Shown piece after piece: positions 46,299 to 58,075 of a stretch of DNA of 64,000 nucleotides. Under the pieces are notes generated by a model. The model saw only the letters and a program-made list of their open reading frames with translations, was not told the origin of the DNA and made no database searches. Source of the stretch: Siphonodentalium dalli (taxonomy: Eukaryota > Mollusca > Scaphopoda > Gadilida > Siphonodentaliidae); contig CP136063.1 in the NCBI GenBank assembly GCA_032622095.1, positions 35,814,106 to 35,878,105 on the forward strand, read 5' to 3'. A program made the translations under genes and the position numbers. Position 1 is the first letter of the stretch. Each line of letters starts with the position of its first letter.

Positions 46299-47589
46299 TC
46301 AAAATGCTGAAATGAGATTCCCGTCTTGTCCGATGTGCAAATCAGTCACCAAACCAATTTTCCAACTTGAACGGGGGCATTCATCGTGGATCTGGACAAC
46401 GTCGCCCACGTGTGCATTGTCCGTTCGAAATCCAGGTTTGTGATAATGTTCCCTTAATGATAGAAGGTACTCCGATTCCCAACGCATAGCATGAATAGCA
46501 TCCAAAGTTCTGCCCAATCGTTTCGCTTTGCGACTCAGTTCATTGCCATCGAGAAAGTCCGGGTCATTTGCTTCATCAGCATCGCCATACACGTGTGGAA
46601 GAGTCAGCAGATTCATCCCAAGTATCAGAGTGGATGGTGTGACCGACTGTAAATCATTTATCTCAAAGGAAACGACAGTTAAAGGGCGGTCATTTATCAT
46701 AGCTTCAACTTCGGTCACAACGATAACAAGTTCGTCGGTGTTGACACATCGTCGGCCAAGTACTTTCTTGAGTGTAGTTTCAGTGAGTTCAACTAGACGT
46801 TCCCATTACCGCCATACCACGGTGCCCTCTTGGGAATGAATATCCATCTGATATTTCTTTTCCAAAGTTCGGAGTTCACATATTGACTGGACATCAATGC
46901 TTGAATGAATTTCGCTCCGCTCTCAAAAGTGCTCGCATTGTCTGACATCATTTTGTCAGGCAATCCGCGCCTGGCTACAAATCGTCGGAAACAGGCGATG
47001 GATGACTCAGCAGTAAGGTCCGGAACAACTTCAAGATGTACCGCCCTTGTGTTCGCATACGTGAACAGACAAATATATACATTTCGATGTGAGTCAGAAG
47101 CGGTTAAGTGTCCTGTAAAATCTACACCTGTGACCTTAAACGGTTGTCTACTGCTGTTAACACGATCTTCGGGTAAATGTGGAATCGGTGGTGGATTGTT
47201 TGTTTTTCCAAATACTTTCTTGCACGGAACACATTGTCGTAATTCCCTTTTAGCAATATGTCTTTTGCGTGGAATCCAGAACTTTTGTCTGATCGCGGAA
47301 ACAGTTTGTTTAACACCTGCATGCATATTTAGGTTGTGGAAATATCTGATAACCAAAACTGTCAAGTGGTGAGATGTTTGTAATAAATCGGGAATTTTGT
47401 ATCGTATTTCATGTCAGAATTTCCTATTCGACCACGACAGCGAAGAATGTTGCGTTCGTCCATGAATAATTGGAGCTGGGTGATCAGCGGCGTAGAACGT
47501 GTGGACGAACCATTATTCAGTATTTCAATGACGTCAGAGAACACTTCGCGTTGACATTGCCATACAAGATGTAGATCTGCGATTTCCAA
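46299..47589 (-). pseudogene. BEL/Pao integrase
   Basis: H...H and C..C zinc-binding start (YFHNLNMHAGV, QCVPCKK), DDE core with GVDFTG (first Asp), SDNASTF (second) and, after a frameshift near 46795, TEVEAMINDRPL (Glu). The C-terminal GDVVQIHDECPRSSWKIG matches the DUF5641 tail, but the last residues are replaced by unrelated sequence ending at 46299. All three catalytic residues survive, although the frame is broken. Confidence 0.88.
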
Positions 47590-47727
47590 TTCACCAACTG
47601 ATAGAGGTCCATTGCAGCGATCACATATGCCACGATGCGTCGTACTTTGATAAATGACGAAAACTTCGTTATATCTACCAAACGTTCATCCTGGACGCTA
47701 GCTTTTGCTGAAGTGGTGTTGTTACGC

Positions 47728-47925
47728 GACACATCCTCATCCGGACTAGTAATTAGATGGAACTGTTCTTGTGAAACTAAACACTTTTTGTCAACTGCCA
47801 GTTCCCACGTTCGCACAAACAGTTTGGACACATCCTCATCCGGACTAGTAATTAGATGGAACTGTTCTTGTGAAACTAAACACTTTTTGTCAACTGCCAG
47901 TTCCCACGTTCGCACAAACAGTTTG
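47728..47925. repeat. 99-bp tandem duplication inside the pol relic
   Basis: 47728-47826 and 47827-47925 look identical. Length 99 keeps the reading frame, so 33 residues (KLFVRTWELAV onward) are repeated in the RNase H-integrase linker. A very recent event within an old relic. Confidence 0.95.
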
Positions 47926-48066
47926 GGCCAGTCCACCACGAGCCATGATCTGTCAATTGTCGGAATTTACAACCACGAGTTAAAATGTCAGCTGGATTCA
48001 TATGAGATGAGCAATGTCTCCAATCACTCTCGCTTGTCAACGATTTGATCTCGGAGATTCGATTTG

Positions 48067-49628
48067 TTACGAATACTGGAAGTTTTTCAAAGCCGACAGC
48101 AAATACAAGACGACTGTGGTATCCACCCAATAATAACAGTTTATAGTGAAGAACACACCGAAGCTCTCCCGAACGTGTTGAGAAAAACGCGCACCAAGTA
48201 GAGCTGCCATTAGTTCCAGCTGCGGAATTGTCAGAGACTTTAGAGGGGCAACTCTGTTCTTCGAAATGAAGAATTGCGGAACATTGGAAGAAGGAGATGT
48301 TACATACACCACAATGCCATAGGCCTTTGAGTTGGCATCTGAGAAAACATGCAATTCGATTTCACCACCACGAACATTATCTGGATTAATATTTCGAGTG
48401 AATACTGCACTAGACGCAATTTGTAATTCAGCTTTTATAGTCAGCCATTCCGCTGTTAATTCAGGAGTTACATTTTTATCCCATTCCAAACATTCGGACC
48501 ATATTCGCTGCATAAGTATCTTAGCACTTGTAGTTATTGGTCCAACGAAACCAAGCGGATCAAAAATGCTTGAAATGTCTCGAAGAATGTCCCTCTTGGT
48601 AAAATTTGTACAACAACTGTCATTGAGGAATTTATTTGGCAGTGCCAGAGTGTCGGATTTAATGTCCCATTTCAACCCGAGGACTGATACCATTTCATCC
48701 ATGTTCAAAACGTTGTCTCCGTTTGCGTCACTGCAGAGTCCTGTCGAATTTGATGACCAGGTGCGCACATTGAAATTGCCTTGTGTCATGATAAGCCTGG
48801 TTTGAGCATAATAGTCACACATTTCACGCCCAGATGAAACGCTTGCAACGAAATTGTCAACGTATACAGTATTGATCAAATAGTTGGTTACTTCTGTCGG
48901 ATTCGAAAGTAGATGTTTCCGAATTGTGGAATTTAGAATGAATGGCGACGATCGCGCCCCGAATAAAACAGTCCTGAAGCGATATAATTCGAATTCTGAA
49001 TGTGGGTTGTGGGGATATGATAGCCACAAGAAACGTGTGAAATCACGGTCCCTTTCTGCGATGTTCACACGTAAAAGGACCTCCTCTATATCGGACACGG
49101 CGGCATATTTGAACGAACGGAATCTCACGAGAATCGATGAGATGTAATTTGTTAATGATGGGCCAGTCATGAGACAGTCGTTGAGGCTTGTACTATTTTG
49201 ACCACTTTTACAACTGCAATTGAACACAATCCTGATTGGCGTCGTCGAGGATTCTTTGGAAACAGGATGGTGTGGTATATAGTGGCATTTACCTGTTTCA
49301 TTTAGACTAACAGCATATATAGGAAAACTCTTTCAATGAACCCACGATTTAAGTGGTCCTTCAGAAGTTCCTCGTATTTGAGAAGTAGTCCCGGTGTCCG
49401 TCTCAGACGTCGTACTGTAGACCTCGTTCGTTGCGTTGCAATATCAAAATTTGTCAGCAGGGATCCATGGTCGTCCGACCATGGGAGGGGTGCTATGTAA
49501 CAATTGTCAACACATTCGATGGATTCACAGTAACGGACAAGAAAATCGTTAGAACTATCCGCTGGAGAATCAACACCAATCGACTCGAGTTCTGCTGAAC
49601 AGTGGTCTGCCAGTACACTCAACATCAT
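48067..49628 (-). pseudogene. BEL/Pao reverse transcriptase and RNase H start
   Basis: The RT N-terminal part is in 49302-49628 (YEELLKDHLNRGFIERV), and after a frameshift the palm and connection are in 48067-49227: FLWLSYP, RFRTVLFGARSSPFILN, then VYVDNF at the catalytic position. The usual pair is YVDD; Asn at the second Asp is seen here. RNase H begins at ELHVFSDANSKAYG with TIPQLELMAALLGAR. It ends by frameshift near 48070. Confidence 0.88.
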
Positions 49629-50201
49629 GGAGTCCGAATTCGACGAAGACGTAATCGGGCCAGCGAGAAGGTATCCTAATTTTGAATTAACTGCTATCGG
49701 TCCTGACTTTCTGCGAATTTGGGTCCCAACAACTAAATTGTAGTATTGATCAGCACCAATTAGTATGTCAATTGTGGAAAAATATGATTAGTTCACTGGA
49801 TGCGCCAATGTGAGATCACGGAGATGTTGATAGTGTAATAAATCATGATATGTCCTGATATTCAATGGTGTGGAAATTTGTGGAACTACAAGGAGAAGGA
49901 GTTCAATATTATCTGTGCCACATAATAACCTCACACTAACCACATCGAGAGATCTTGTCTGATGCGTTTTAGCTCCAAAAGCTGACAAGTTTATTTGACA
50001 CCCTATAGGCTTCAGCTGAAGTCTCTTTGCACAAGTTTCGGTGATAAACGAACTTTGGGAACCATCGTCAAATAGGAAATTTGTACTTAAACAACAGGTC
50101 GGTAAAAAAACGTCAGCTACCGCGGTTTTGAGTAACACAGCTGGCGAAGAAGCGGTACTGAGTGCACTTTTGTCTGTGTTGTGAAATGGACCACATAAAT
50201 A
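49629..50201 (-). pseudogene. BEL/Pao aspartic protease region
   Basis: Open frame 49788-50138 with FLFDDGSQSSFI, the D[DS]GSQ.SFI catalytic block of BEL/Pao (DUF1758) proteases. One in-frame stop at about 49788 separates it from the downstream linker, which stays in the same frame (IDILIGADQYYNLVVG, LGYLLAGPI) and leads to RT. Confidence 0.85.
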
Positions 50202-50306
50202 ATGCTCTGGATGTGTACTGATGACTTGGAATTCAAACTTGAAGCTGATAGAGACGTTCTCATCAATTTAAGCTGTCCAAGTCATCATAAACTAGGTAAT
50301 TATACG

Positions 50307-51700
50307 TTATATATTTATAATAACCATATACTTACCTTCCCGAAGTGTTATATGCACAACATGAAACTGGTGAAATTGAACGTGGTCACGTGATGACGAC
50401 GCGGCGAACATTTGATGGGCAGGCTGCTGTTGTTTGAACGCGTTCGTTGCCTCGATTTTGGACGGATCACACAGGCTTGAATGATGCTTACGTTTACATA
50501 TTCGACACCGGAAGTTAGATGCACAAACCAAAACACGATGAGAGTTTGAAAGGCAATTATAACACACGTTCTGCTGTCTGGCGATTGTCAATCTGTCCTG
50601 AATAGTACTCGCAGTAGCACACGATGATGACTGGTGTGATTGAGATTTGCAGTAAACACAATGCAGTTTAGTCATAGGCGGAATATTGAATTTGTGGCGA
50701 TCGGTATGCACTGTATTATTTGCATTTGCCATCATAGTAGAAACAGAGGGATCATAATTAGTTTCTTCACAACCAACTTCAAGAATTTCGATTTCTTTGC
50801 GGAGGAACTCACGAAGTTCACTGAGTCTCAATTGTCTATGCCCATGATGACGAATAATAGAACTACGAATGGCTGGAGGCAATTTTTGCATGATAGTTGT
50901 AGTTAACATGTCACTATATGAAACAGTTTGTTCTGTCATTGCATCCAACGATCTTACATGTGACTCCAGTTCGTCTCTGAACAAGGTTAAGCTGCGCAAA
51001 TCGTAGCGAGGACGAGGAAGCGCCGATAATGCCTGGAGGTGAGCACTGACAATTGTGTGGGATTGTCCAAAACGTTGCTTTAAAAGTTCAATAACCTGAA
51101 GATAATTATCATTGGTTAGAGGTAAGCCATAATGCATGACGATGCTTGCTCCCGGAGCAATGGACGTAGATGTTGGAATTTCTTAATCTTAGGTAATACT
51201 GTGTCCGAAACGCGATGGATAGCTGCTTCAAACGAGTCCCAGAATGTTTGCCACTCCATGATGTCACCCGAAAATATTGGTAAAATCAATTTCGGAAGAG
51301 TTGTATTCTTTGTAAACACTTTGGGTAAGTCTGAATCAGAATTAATTGTTGTGGATTTAAGATTATCTGGTACTTTGTTGTGGTCAGAAATCATCATTTT
51401 TGCAGACAGTAATGTTTTTTCAACTTTACACATGTAGTGTTCGGTCTCATCGGCCTCCGTTTCAAAATGTTTATCATCCTCGATGAGGTTTAATATGACG
51501 TCATTTATATTCGTTAAATTGTCTATTCGTAAGGCTACTTGCGTGCGGACGATCTCCAACTCCCGGTAGTCTGGTGGTTTATGTTCCACGATCTGTTCCA
51601 TTTCGTTCGAATATCTCGTAGCATGACCTCGCAATGCTGTCCGTTTCCGCATCAGAGCAGCCAGTTCTTTATTCATTTTCAAGATGGTTCGAATTAACAA
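50307..51700 (-). pseudogene. BEL/Pao Gag region
   Basis: Two overlapping frames (51116-51700, 194 codons; 50307-51137, 276 codons). The first has a coiled-coil-like start and the LPKLILPIFSGDIMEWQTFWDSF signature of the DUF1759 Gag family. The second continues it (NYLQVIELLKQRFG, LSALPRPRYDL) and ends with CCHC-like knuckles (CVYCKSQSHQSSSC, CYNCLSNSHRVLVC, CRICKRKHHSSLC). One frameshift near 51125 breaks it. Confidence 0.88.
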
Positions 51701-52659
51701 TTAATGGGTATATGATTACAAGTGTTCACAGTATAGAGTCACAGTCTTGTAAGATAGGCCACACCTAAGCTAATCCACGACAATGGCCCCCCTTTTCGGT
51801 GGGATTTATCTCCATGTTCGTCCCCATGTGAGGGCATTGGTAGGTCCAACTGATTTGACTGGTATTACTGGTCCGGGGTGCAGATTGGATTCGAGTTTGG
51901 AGTCCACCCGATGGTTTTCACATGTGTTATCACATCGGGGTTATTTTGTGTCAACATATCACGCCCAATATAAAGAGCGTTGAATTTATTACAATTCTCT
52001 TTTTACATGGGAGTATGATAAAGATCGTTTAATCCAAGGAAATCTATGATTACATATTGATTTTTATATATAAATATATGCATGGCGCACGAGAGTTGGA
52101 GCCCCCGATAATATGTATATATCCATTGGTAGTCAAACAATACACATCCATGTATTTGCATGTGTGTTTAGGGCCGCTTGGGTCCCAGATAATAATATTA
52201 ACAATCATGCTTAACACGTCGCATGTAAACCTCCAAACAAACGCCCTTTGAATGAATGTGTTGGAAGATGTAGCTAATTATCAGAGAGTAAACAAAGCCA
52301 CAAACTGTTAATCGGAAAGGCCTAATTATTGGTCTGCATGCGCAAACCATGACTTATAGTCTATTTAAATAATTTACCCTGGTAACGGTGTAACTGCAAT
52401 AACTTCTCTGGCCAAGAAATAGTTTATCCAAGGATAAACTGGCATTTTTGTAATTGAACATGGGGTTAAACCTAAACCAATTCAAAAGTTAAGACTAAAA
52501 AAACTTATTTTCATTTTTGATATCATTTTTCATTTATAGTTTTTCATAGTTATAGCAATGAGTTCAGAAATTGCACGAAAATAACTGTCGGCAGTACATG
52601 CTATGACCTGAGATATCATAGTTTTAGTAGTCACACCTATGCATGGGTACACGTTCCAT
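51701..52659. other. Stretch right of BEL/Pao
   Basis: Holds the shared 34-base motif (51784-51816) and an 'aatataaagagcgtt' word (51963). Otherwise AT-rich without gene. Confidence 0.4.
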
Positions 52660-53095
52660 TGTGTTACCCATATAAAAATGTACCTGGGTAAATCCACCCA
52701 GGTTTTTTGGGCCGAAACCCAGGTAAAAATCTATCCACCAACCATTAAGACCCCGCGAAACCTGGGTTTTACCATGATTTACCCACCTGAAACTGGATAA
52801 AAACCCTGGTTTGGATAAACCTGGGTGTAATTACCCAGGTGACCACACCCAGGTGTACCCTACCTGGGTGTTTCCCACCCAGGTCTACCCTGGTGTTTCC
52901 TACCTGGGTGTTTCCCCACCCAGGTGTACCATGGTGTTATTCATCCAGGTGTACCCTGGTGTTTCCTACCTGGGTGTTTCCCACCCAGGTTACCTTGATG
53001 TTATTCACCCAGGTGTACCCTGGTGTTTCCTACCTGGGTGTTTCCCACCCAGGTTACCTTGGTGTTATTCACCCAGGTGTACCCTGGTGTATCCT
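52660..53095. repeat. ACCTGGGT word-repeat array
   Basis: Dozens of ACCTGGGT / ACCCAGGT words in both orientations. The right half is an ordered minisatellite with unit about 60-65 bases ('cctacctgggtgtttcccac', 'ccaggt.accctggtgtta'). Open frames across it (PGVSYLGVSHPG type) are repeat translations. It abuts R1 copy 4. Confidence 0.9.
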
Positions 53096-53450
53096 ACCTA
53101 AGCAAGAGCCTGATTGTGTTACAGAAGACAGCACAATGCTACTGGCTAATCACACACAAATGGCATAAACGCTCTTTATTAGTTCCATATCAGGAATTTA
53201 CCAACAAAGAACGCTCTTTATTTTTACCATCATAATATAAACAAACACCAGAAAAGTAACTTTTTATGCTTTTGTTAACATAACAATGGTCAAACATTTG
53301 ACAATAACACACTGTTTATGCGATATTTCTTATTTGTATACAGACAAAGTCTGTCTACATTTTGATGTTCTTTCTGTTTGTGGCGGTTTTTGACGGGTGG
53401 GAATATTTTCACATGATACCCACCCCCAAGGCCAACCGTACCTTTAAACA
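53096..53450 (+). repeat. Dispersed repeat R1, copy 4
   Basis: Begins 'aagcaagagcctg' and ends 'ccaaccgtaccttta', with both 'aacgctctttatt' words and the 'acagacaaagtctgtct' palindrome. Confidence 0.8.
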
Positions 53451-53573
53451 TACTAGTAGCAGTATAATGTGTGAAACAATCAGATTATACTGTTATGCAA
53501 CTTATGGCGGTTTGTTGATCAATAACTGACATTTAAATCCACGTACATATATCCTTTGTATGATAATTAATAT

Positions 53574-53924
53574 ATGTTTCATACCGGTAAAGCTTGCACT
53601 GAATGGTTTAATGACAAATTTCCAATTACCAGCACATGTGCATGTGATTTTCAAAAGTGTATAAGATTCAGCTGTGCTGTCCACAGACATTTCAAGAGAA
53701 TTGCACGTGTCAGTCCTTCCCATGATGAAAACACACCGAGAGCATTTATTTGCTCCCGTAATGCAGAAGACGGGTGTAATATGGCACCCATACGATACCA
53801 TAATTGTACATGTAAGTTGGGTTTTTGCTCAAACAAAAAGTCATTGTGGAATAGACCTATGTCTAGTTACACTTTAATATGCCGTAGTTGCACTGAGATG
53901 GTAAAGCATCTAAATAAACCTTAA
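53574..53924 (+). CDS. Cysteine-rich open frame, unrecognised
   Basis: 116 codons with 12 cysteines, several in pairs (CACDFQKC, CTCKLGFC, CRSC). The 3' part lies in duplicated block B2 and the paralogue at 35375-35728 keeps part of the same frame (RNVEDGCN), then loses it. Resemblance to zinc-binding tails of transposases is only general. It may be a terminal fragment of an element whose minus-strand gene follows at 54159, but strands differ. I do not claim expression. Confidence 0.3.
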   Translation: MFHTGKACTEWFNDKFPITSTCACDFQKCIRFSCAVHRHFKRIARVSPSHDENTPRAFICSRNAEDGCNMAPIRYHNCTCKLGFCSNKKSLWNRPMSSYTLICRSCTEMVKHLNKP

Positions 53925-54067
53925 AATAGTTCAATATTGAACCAACAATTACAGTCTCCATTAGTATTTTGTGAAGAAGAACGGGTGCGAATTTTAGCAC
54001 CCGTGAATTGAAAATTACGAGTGCATACGGGTGCGAGAGCAATCACTCCCGTCTCCTGTGAAGGACT
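53720..54067 (+). repeat. Duplicated block B2, second copy
   Basis: Counterpart of 35375-35728, without the inverted 'tagacataggtaaa' insertion. Confidence 0.85.
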
Positions 54068-54158
54068 GACATGTCAGCATCAACTCGCAAACACTCAAGC
54101 TGAATCAAAACACAGCACGCTATCACTAGTTCTCAAAAGCACTGGTATGGTACTAATA

Positions 54159-56720
54159 TTAGTATTCAAGTGACTCACATGTGTGACTATTTGAGTTTAG
54201 CACTACATAGCCACCAGAATGTTTATACAAACTCAGAGGCCATTTGAACTGGAGACCACTGAATTCTATCAAGTCATATTGTTTACATGTAATAATTTCA
54301 TAATAGCCAGTATGAACATCGAAAAATGATGGCTCAGTTAATTCAACAATGAAATATTTATTTCCTTCGAAAACAAACATGTCCTGCAGTACACAGAATA
54401 CTGGGCAACCATTTTCTTCATAAGATGACACTAGGCAGCACCCTATTCTGTAGTCTAACCCATTTAATTTCATGCTATCAACAGTATAAACTGGAAGCCC
54501 ATTTTGTGCGATACTTGAACTGTTGAAACCTGTTAATTGCTTTTCAAATTTTGCACGCAATTGGGGATATTTTGCTATTAGGTTACACTCTTCTCCCTCA
54601 GAAACAATATCACCCTCGTACAAAAACATTCCTGTAGCCAGACCATCATACCGTAACTGCCTATGAGCCATATACAACTGATGGTGTCGAGCCATGGAAA
54701 ACGGTAAATATTTAAAATTCCGATATTTTTTTGCCTTGAAAAAACCATGTTTCCCCTCAAAACGCATACACCAGTGGTGTCTCAACGGGCCGAATAGCAC
54801 CATCTGTCGAGCGAGATGAACAAGATAATGCATCTTAGGTGTGAATGAAGATTTTATATTCCGAAAGAAAACTTGCGACTAGTATTTGTAATATTTGAGG
54901 TGTATCTTTTGAACAGTATGTACTAGTAGAAATTATCACGAGCTGTATTAGTTTCAGGAAATGAATCCAGTACCTGTTTCCTTTTGGAATCTTTGAGGAT
55001 ACCATCAGAGGAAAAACATAACAAAATGTGAGCAGAGATCCCGAACATTGTTTCACATTAATGACCCCCTCTGCATTCTTTTGGAAGTTGCTCTCTGGTT
55101 TGTTGAGCTTATGCAAATAAGAATATCGAAAGCCTGATATTTTTGTATTCAACCATTTGAGGTTAAAATACTTTTCAACGATAACAAGGCGGTACAGAAG
55201 GAGCGATAAAACTAAGGGTACTATCCCTTCCAGAAAAAGGTGCATTGGATCCTGCACCATTCCAGTGGTGATGGAAAAGTTTTCAATCTGATTTAGACAG
55301 CTTGAACGGTTTATACCCCACATCTTACTCCAATATGTTTTAGATGTCTTTGAAAGACCTTCAAGAGATGAACTTTGAATTCGATGTTGATTTTCATCCC
55401 TCAAAGAAGTTTGATCTGCTGATAATATTGTTGACAGCTTCTTCCCAGAAGAATGGCAATTTCTACAGTTTTTTAGAGCAAATGCTACACCCTCTTTAAA
55501 GCCACCTAACCAATGTGAAGCAAGCGTGTCACAGGGAACAATAACCAAAGAACCTTTCAATGAAACAGTTTGATTATACAACTTAAATTGAATCCCTTCA
55601 CCAGATAACTGCTGAATAACTGTAATGAAATCACTTAGAAATTTATTCAATGCTCCTTTTTCTCGTACAGAATTTGTTTTAGCAACACCAACCAGCTGTA
55701 TCGCTTGTAGCTTTGATCTGTGTTCAGGTGGGATATTGGCCAATGTGTAATAAAATATTGTTATTTTATGCTTTTTGATGTGTGTTCCAATTGGATTGAC
55801 AACCTCCAAGTCATTTGTGTTAAGTATAATCTGTAGTGCATTTTCATGTTCAAGGAAAAGTGGATTCGAGCGTATGTACTCTCCATCGCAGATATCATAC
55901 ATGAAATAATCATTTGATGAGAAGTGTGGGTTCTCCACGTAATGTAGTATGTCTGGCATATCCAACAGTTTCTGAATTGACTCTTGCAGAGGAATATAGT
56001 AACCATACTGGGGCACTTCAGTAATTCTACCATTTTTTGTAACATGTTTGTAATTAAGTTGGACAGAACTGGGTGGTATGTAGGGGACAGAGTCATTTGT
56101 TTCAGTCAATATCAGAAAGAAAGTTATCAACTGGAATTTCATCCACCCCGCCAGCCTCAATACCACGTTCAGATAGTTTGCGCTTGAATGTGTTTTTTAG
56201 TGCAGCTGAGTTTCCTTGTAATAGGTCTGATGTTGAGTTGACAATCTTATCTATGCTACACTGAGATACATTATGCTGTGCTTCCAGTGATAACGTGAAA
56301 GCTATAGATTGAGCTTTAAATTTTCTGACTCGCATGTCATTTTTTGAGTGAGGATGTCCATATTGTTCATGGCATTGTCGACATTGTCAAAATCTCCAAA
56401 TTCAGCATGATCTATGTTTAATCTATTGACTTCACCCTTATGTTTACGATGAATGTGACTTCTGAATGTAACCCATTTGCTAGTGCTATACCCACAATCA
56501 CCTATATTGCATGCAAGTTTTCAACAAAAAAACTGGGGTCATTTCTATGTATTCTGTAATTTCTGATGAAATGGTTCTGAAAAGCTTCAAAATTAACAGA
56601 ATTGAAATTGCATAAATTACAATAAAAGCAATCAGCATTAGTGCGATTGCTCATTTGAACACTCTCATTTATTTGAGAACTACTTGAACTGGCCATGTCT
56701 TTTCTCACCAACACTGTCAC
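54159..56720 (-). pseudogene. Transposase-like gene with C2H2 fingers, frameshifted
   Basis: Four minus-strand pieces in order. 56502-56720: first C2H2 finger (CNLCNF...H). About 56340-56520 in another frame: second finger (CNIGDCGYSTSKWVTFRSHIH). 56102-56335: helical segment (LSLEAQHNVSQCSIDKIV). 54835-56166 (443 codons): YIPLQESIQKLL, CDGEY, ALQIILNTNDLEVVNPIG, KKHKITIFYYTLANI, CRNC, and the hallmark QDPMHLFLEGIVP. 54159-54833 (224 codons): KMHYLVHLARQM continuation, GPLRHHWCMRFEGKHGFFK. This is a large uncharacterised family, very repetitive in fish, cnidarian and mollusc genomes, and probably a DNA-transposon protein. Breaks at about 56510, 56340, 56130 and 54840 inactivate it; the long intact segments suggest moderate age. 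The superfamily name is not assigned. Confidence 0.75.
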
Positions 56721-57929
56721 TGACCTGCCGCCAAATTCTGAAACTCAAACTGACCAAGTCAAAGAATCTGAGAAAAAATCAAAAAAGCCTTCAGAATTTG
56801 GCATGTCAACACAAACTGAATATAGCGTACATACCGTAAAGAACAAATAACTTCGAATAAAGACACTCGGAATCCGTTTATCGTGTAGAATGATGTGAAC
56901 GATTCTGTTGACAAAACACTTCTGACCAAAATTCCAAGAAAACAACATTTTAACGGAAAATAACAAGGATGTTGATGTTCAAGCGAGTCGAACACTTATT
57001 GAACGTCAATGTTCACCATAATGTCAACAGTGTACAAAAAATAGCTCGGGAGCGGTTTTATATCGTGATTTTAACCACAAAATAATGAACGGATACCGTA
57101 ATAACACCACATTGATTATTGTACGCACACATTTCGCCTGTATATATATGCAACAGTAACGTAGCTGCATGGGACAAGTTCCAATTGGAGTCGAATTTTA
57201 CCCCACTTTATTTTTTGTTGGAATTTTCCAACTGGTTAATTGAAAGCTTTCGGTTTCACTGTTGGAATATTTCAACCTGATGCCACAGGCTACCGGTATA
57301 GTTGGAAATTTTACAACTGACAGCCATTTCGGTCCAAACTTTAGACCAAAAGTATAAAATTGGTTCAACGTATGGACCCAACACAACGTAGTGCACACTA
57401 AAACAGGTTAGAGCAAATATAATCTTTTTATTTAACTACCCCCCCCCCGATAGTCAGCCAAAAAGTAATATACTTTAAAATAAACACTAAAAAATGACTG
57501 TAAGTTGGCAGTTCAGAAATTTGATGCCGGGGGGGGGGGGGGGGGTGGAGGCGGGTGCGTGTAATTGGTATTACATGAACTTGAGAGTTGTTTAGCCTGG
57601 TTAAAGGGGTGTCAATTTGAAATTCCAGGTGACCCCCTCCCACACGAAGACCCGCCGCCTAAACACGTCCCTGTATTATCTGATGCTTAGTATGACATAT
57701 TATGGTAACCTAAACCAAATTTTGAGAGCTGAAAGTAACAAAGGTCCTACAGATGGTCTCAGTGGCCTTGGTTTTGGGACACGTTTTATTGCCCTTTACT
57801 GCTGTGCAGTTTTATACAATTTTTATTTAACAGGATGTAGCACCAATAAATCAGTCTGGGAATTAGTCTATTCTCTTTCTGGTCACCTAGGGGGGAGTTG
57901 GTCTCAGCATGTTGTTAAATAATTCTTTG
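56721..57929. other. Stretch with poly-C/poly-G tracts and GTTGGAA words
   Basis: 57180-57370 has repeated 'gttggaa.att.tccaac' words in both orientations. A C tract sits at 57440-57449 and a 17-18-base G tract at 57529-57546. The 57617-57922 frame (101 codons) is open but unrecognised. Confidence 0.5.
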
Positions 57930-58075
57930 ACACAACTATAGTAATTTTGAACACTACCGTTCAGGGATGAGTATTCTGAACATATACGTTCAAAATTGAA
58001 CACTTACTGTTCAGTAACTGAACACATCCGGGGCTGAACGCGTTCAAATCTGAACACTCTTATTTGCAGTGTATA
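57930..58075. mobile_element. Short GTTCA word-repeat MITE
   Basis: About eight 'gaacac' / 'gttca' words in alternating orientation. Read inward, the right end starts ACACTGCAAATAAG, like the left end (ACACTGAAAAAAC) of the 33.0-kb element. Target duplication is not certain. Confidence 0.5.

Larger units (their letters stand above)
46299..51700 (-). mobile_element. BEL/Pao LTR retrotransposon, decayed
   Basis: Minus-strand order gag, protease, RT, RNase H, integrase, DUF5641-like tail is the BEL/Pao arrangement. At least four frameshifts or stops are seen (about 51125, 49785, 49300, 48070, 46790). Intact LTRs were not found; a 34-base motif at 45008 and 51784 could be LTR remnants. Much older than the gypsy element. 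Confidence 0.88.

Noticed and set aside
46528-49147. Plus-strand frames of 87-157 codons
   Set aside because: Antisense shadows of the BEL/Pao pol relic.
52811-53235. Open frames with repeated 'PGVSYLGVSHPG'
   Set aside because: Pure translation of the ACCTGGGT minisatellite in all frames.
57617-57922. 101-codon plus frame
   Set aside because: Open and peptide-like, but no family or splice evidence; composition is similar to surroundings.
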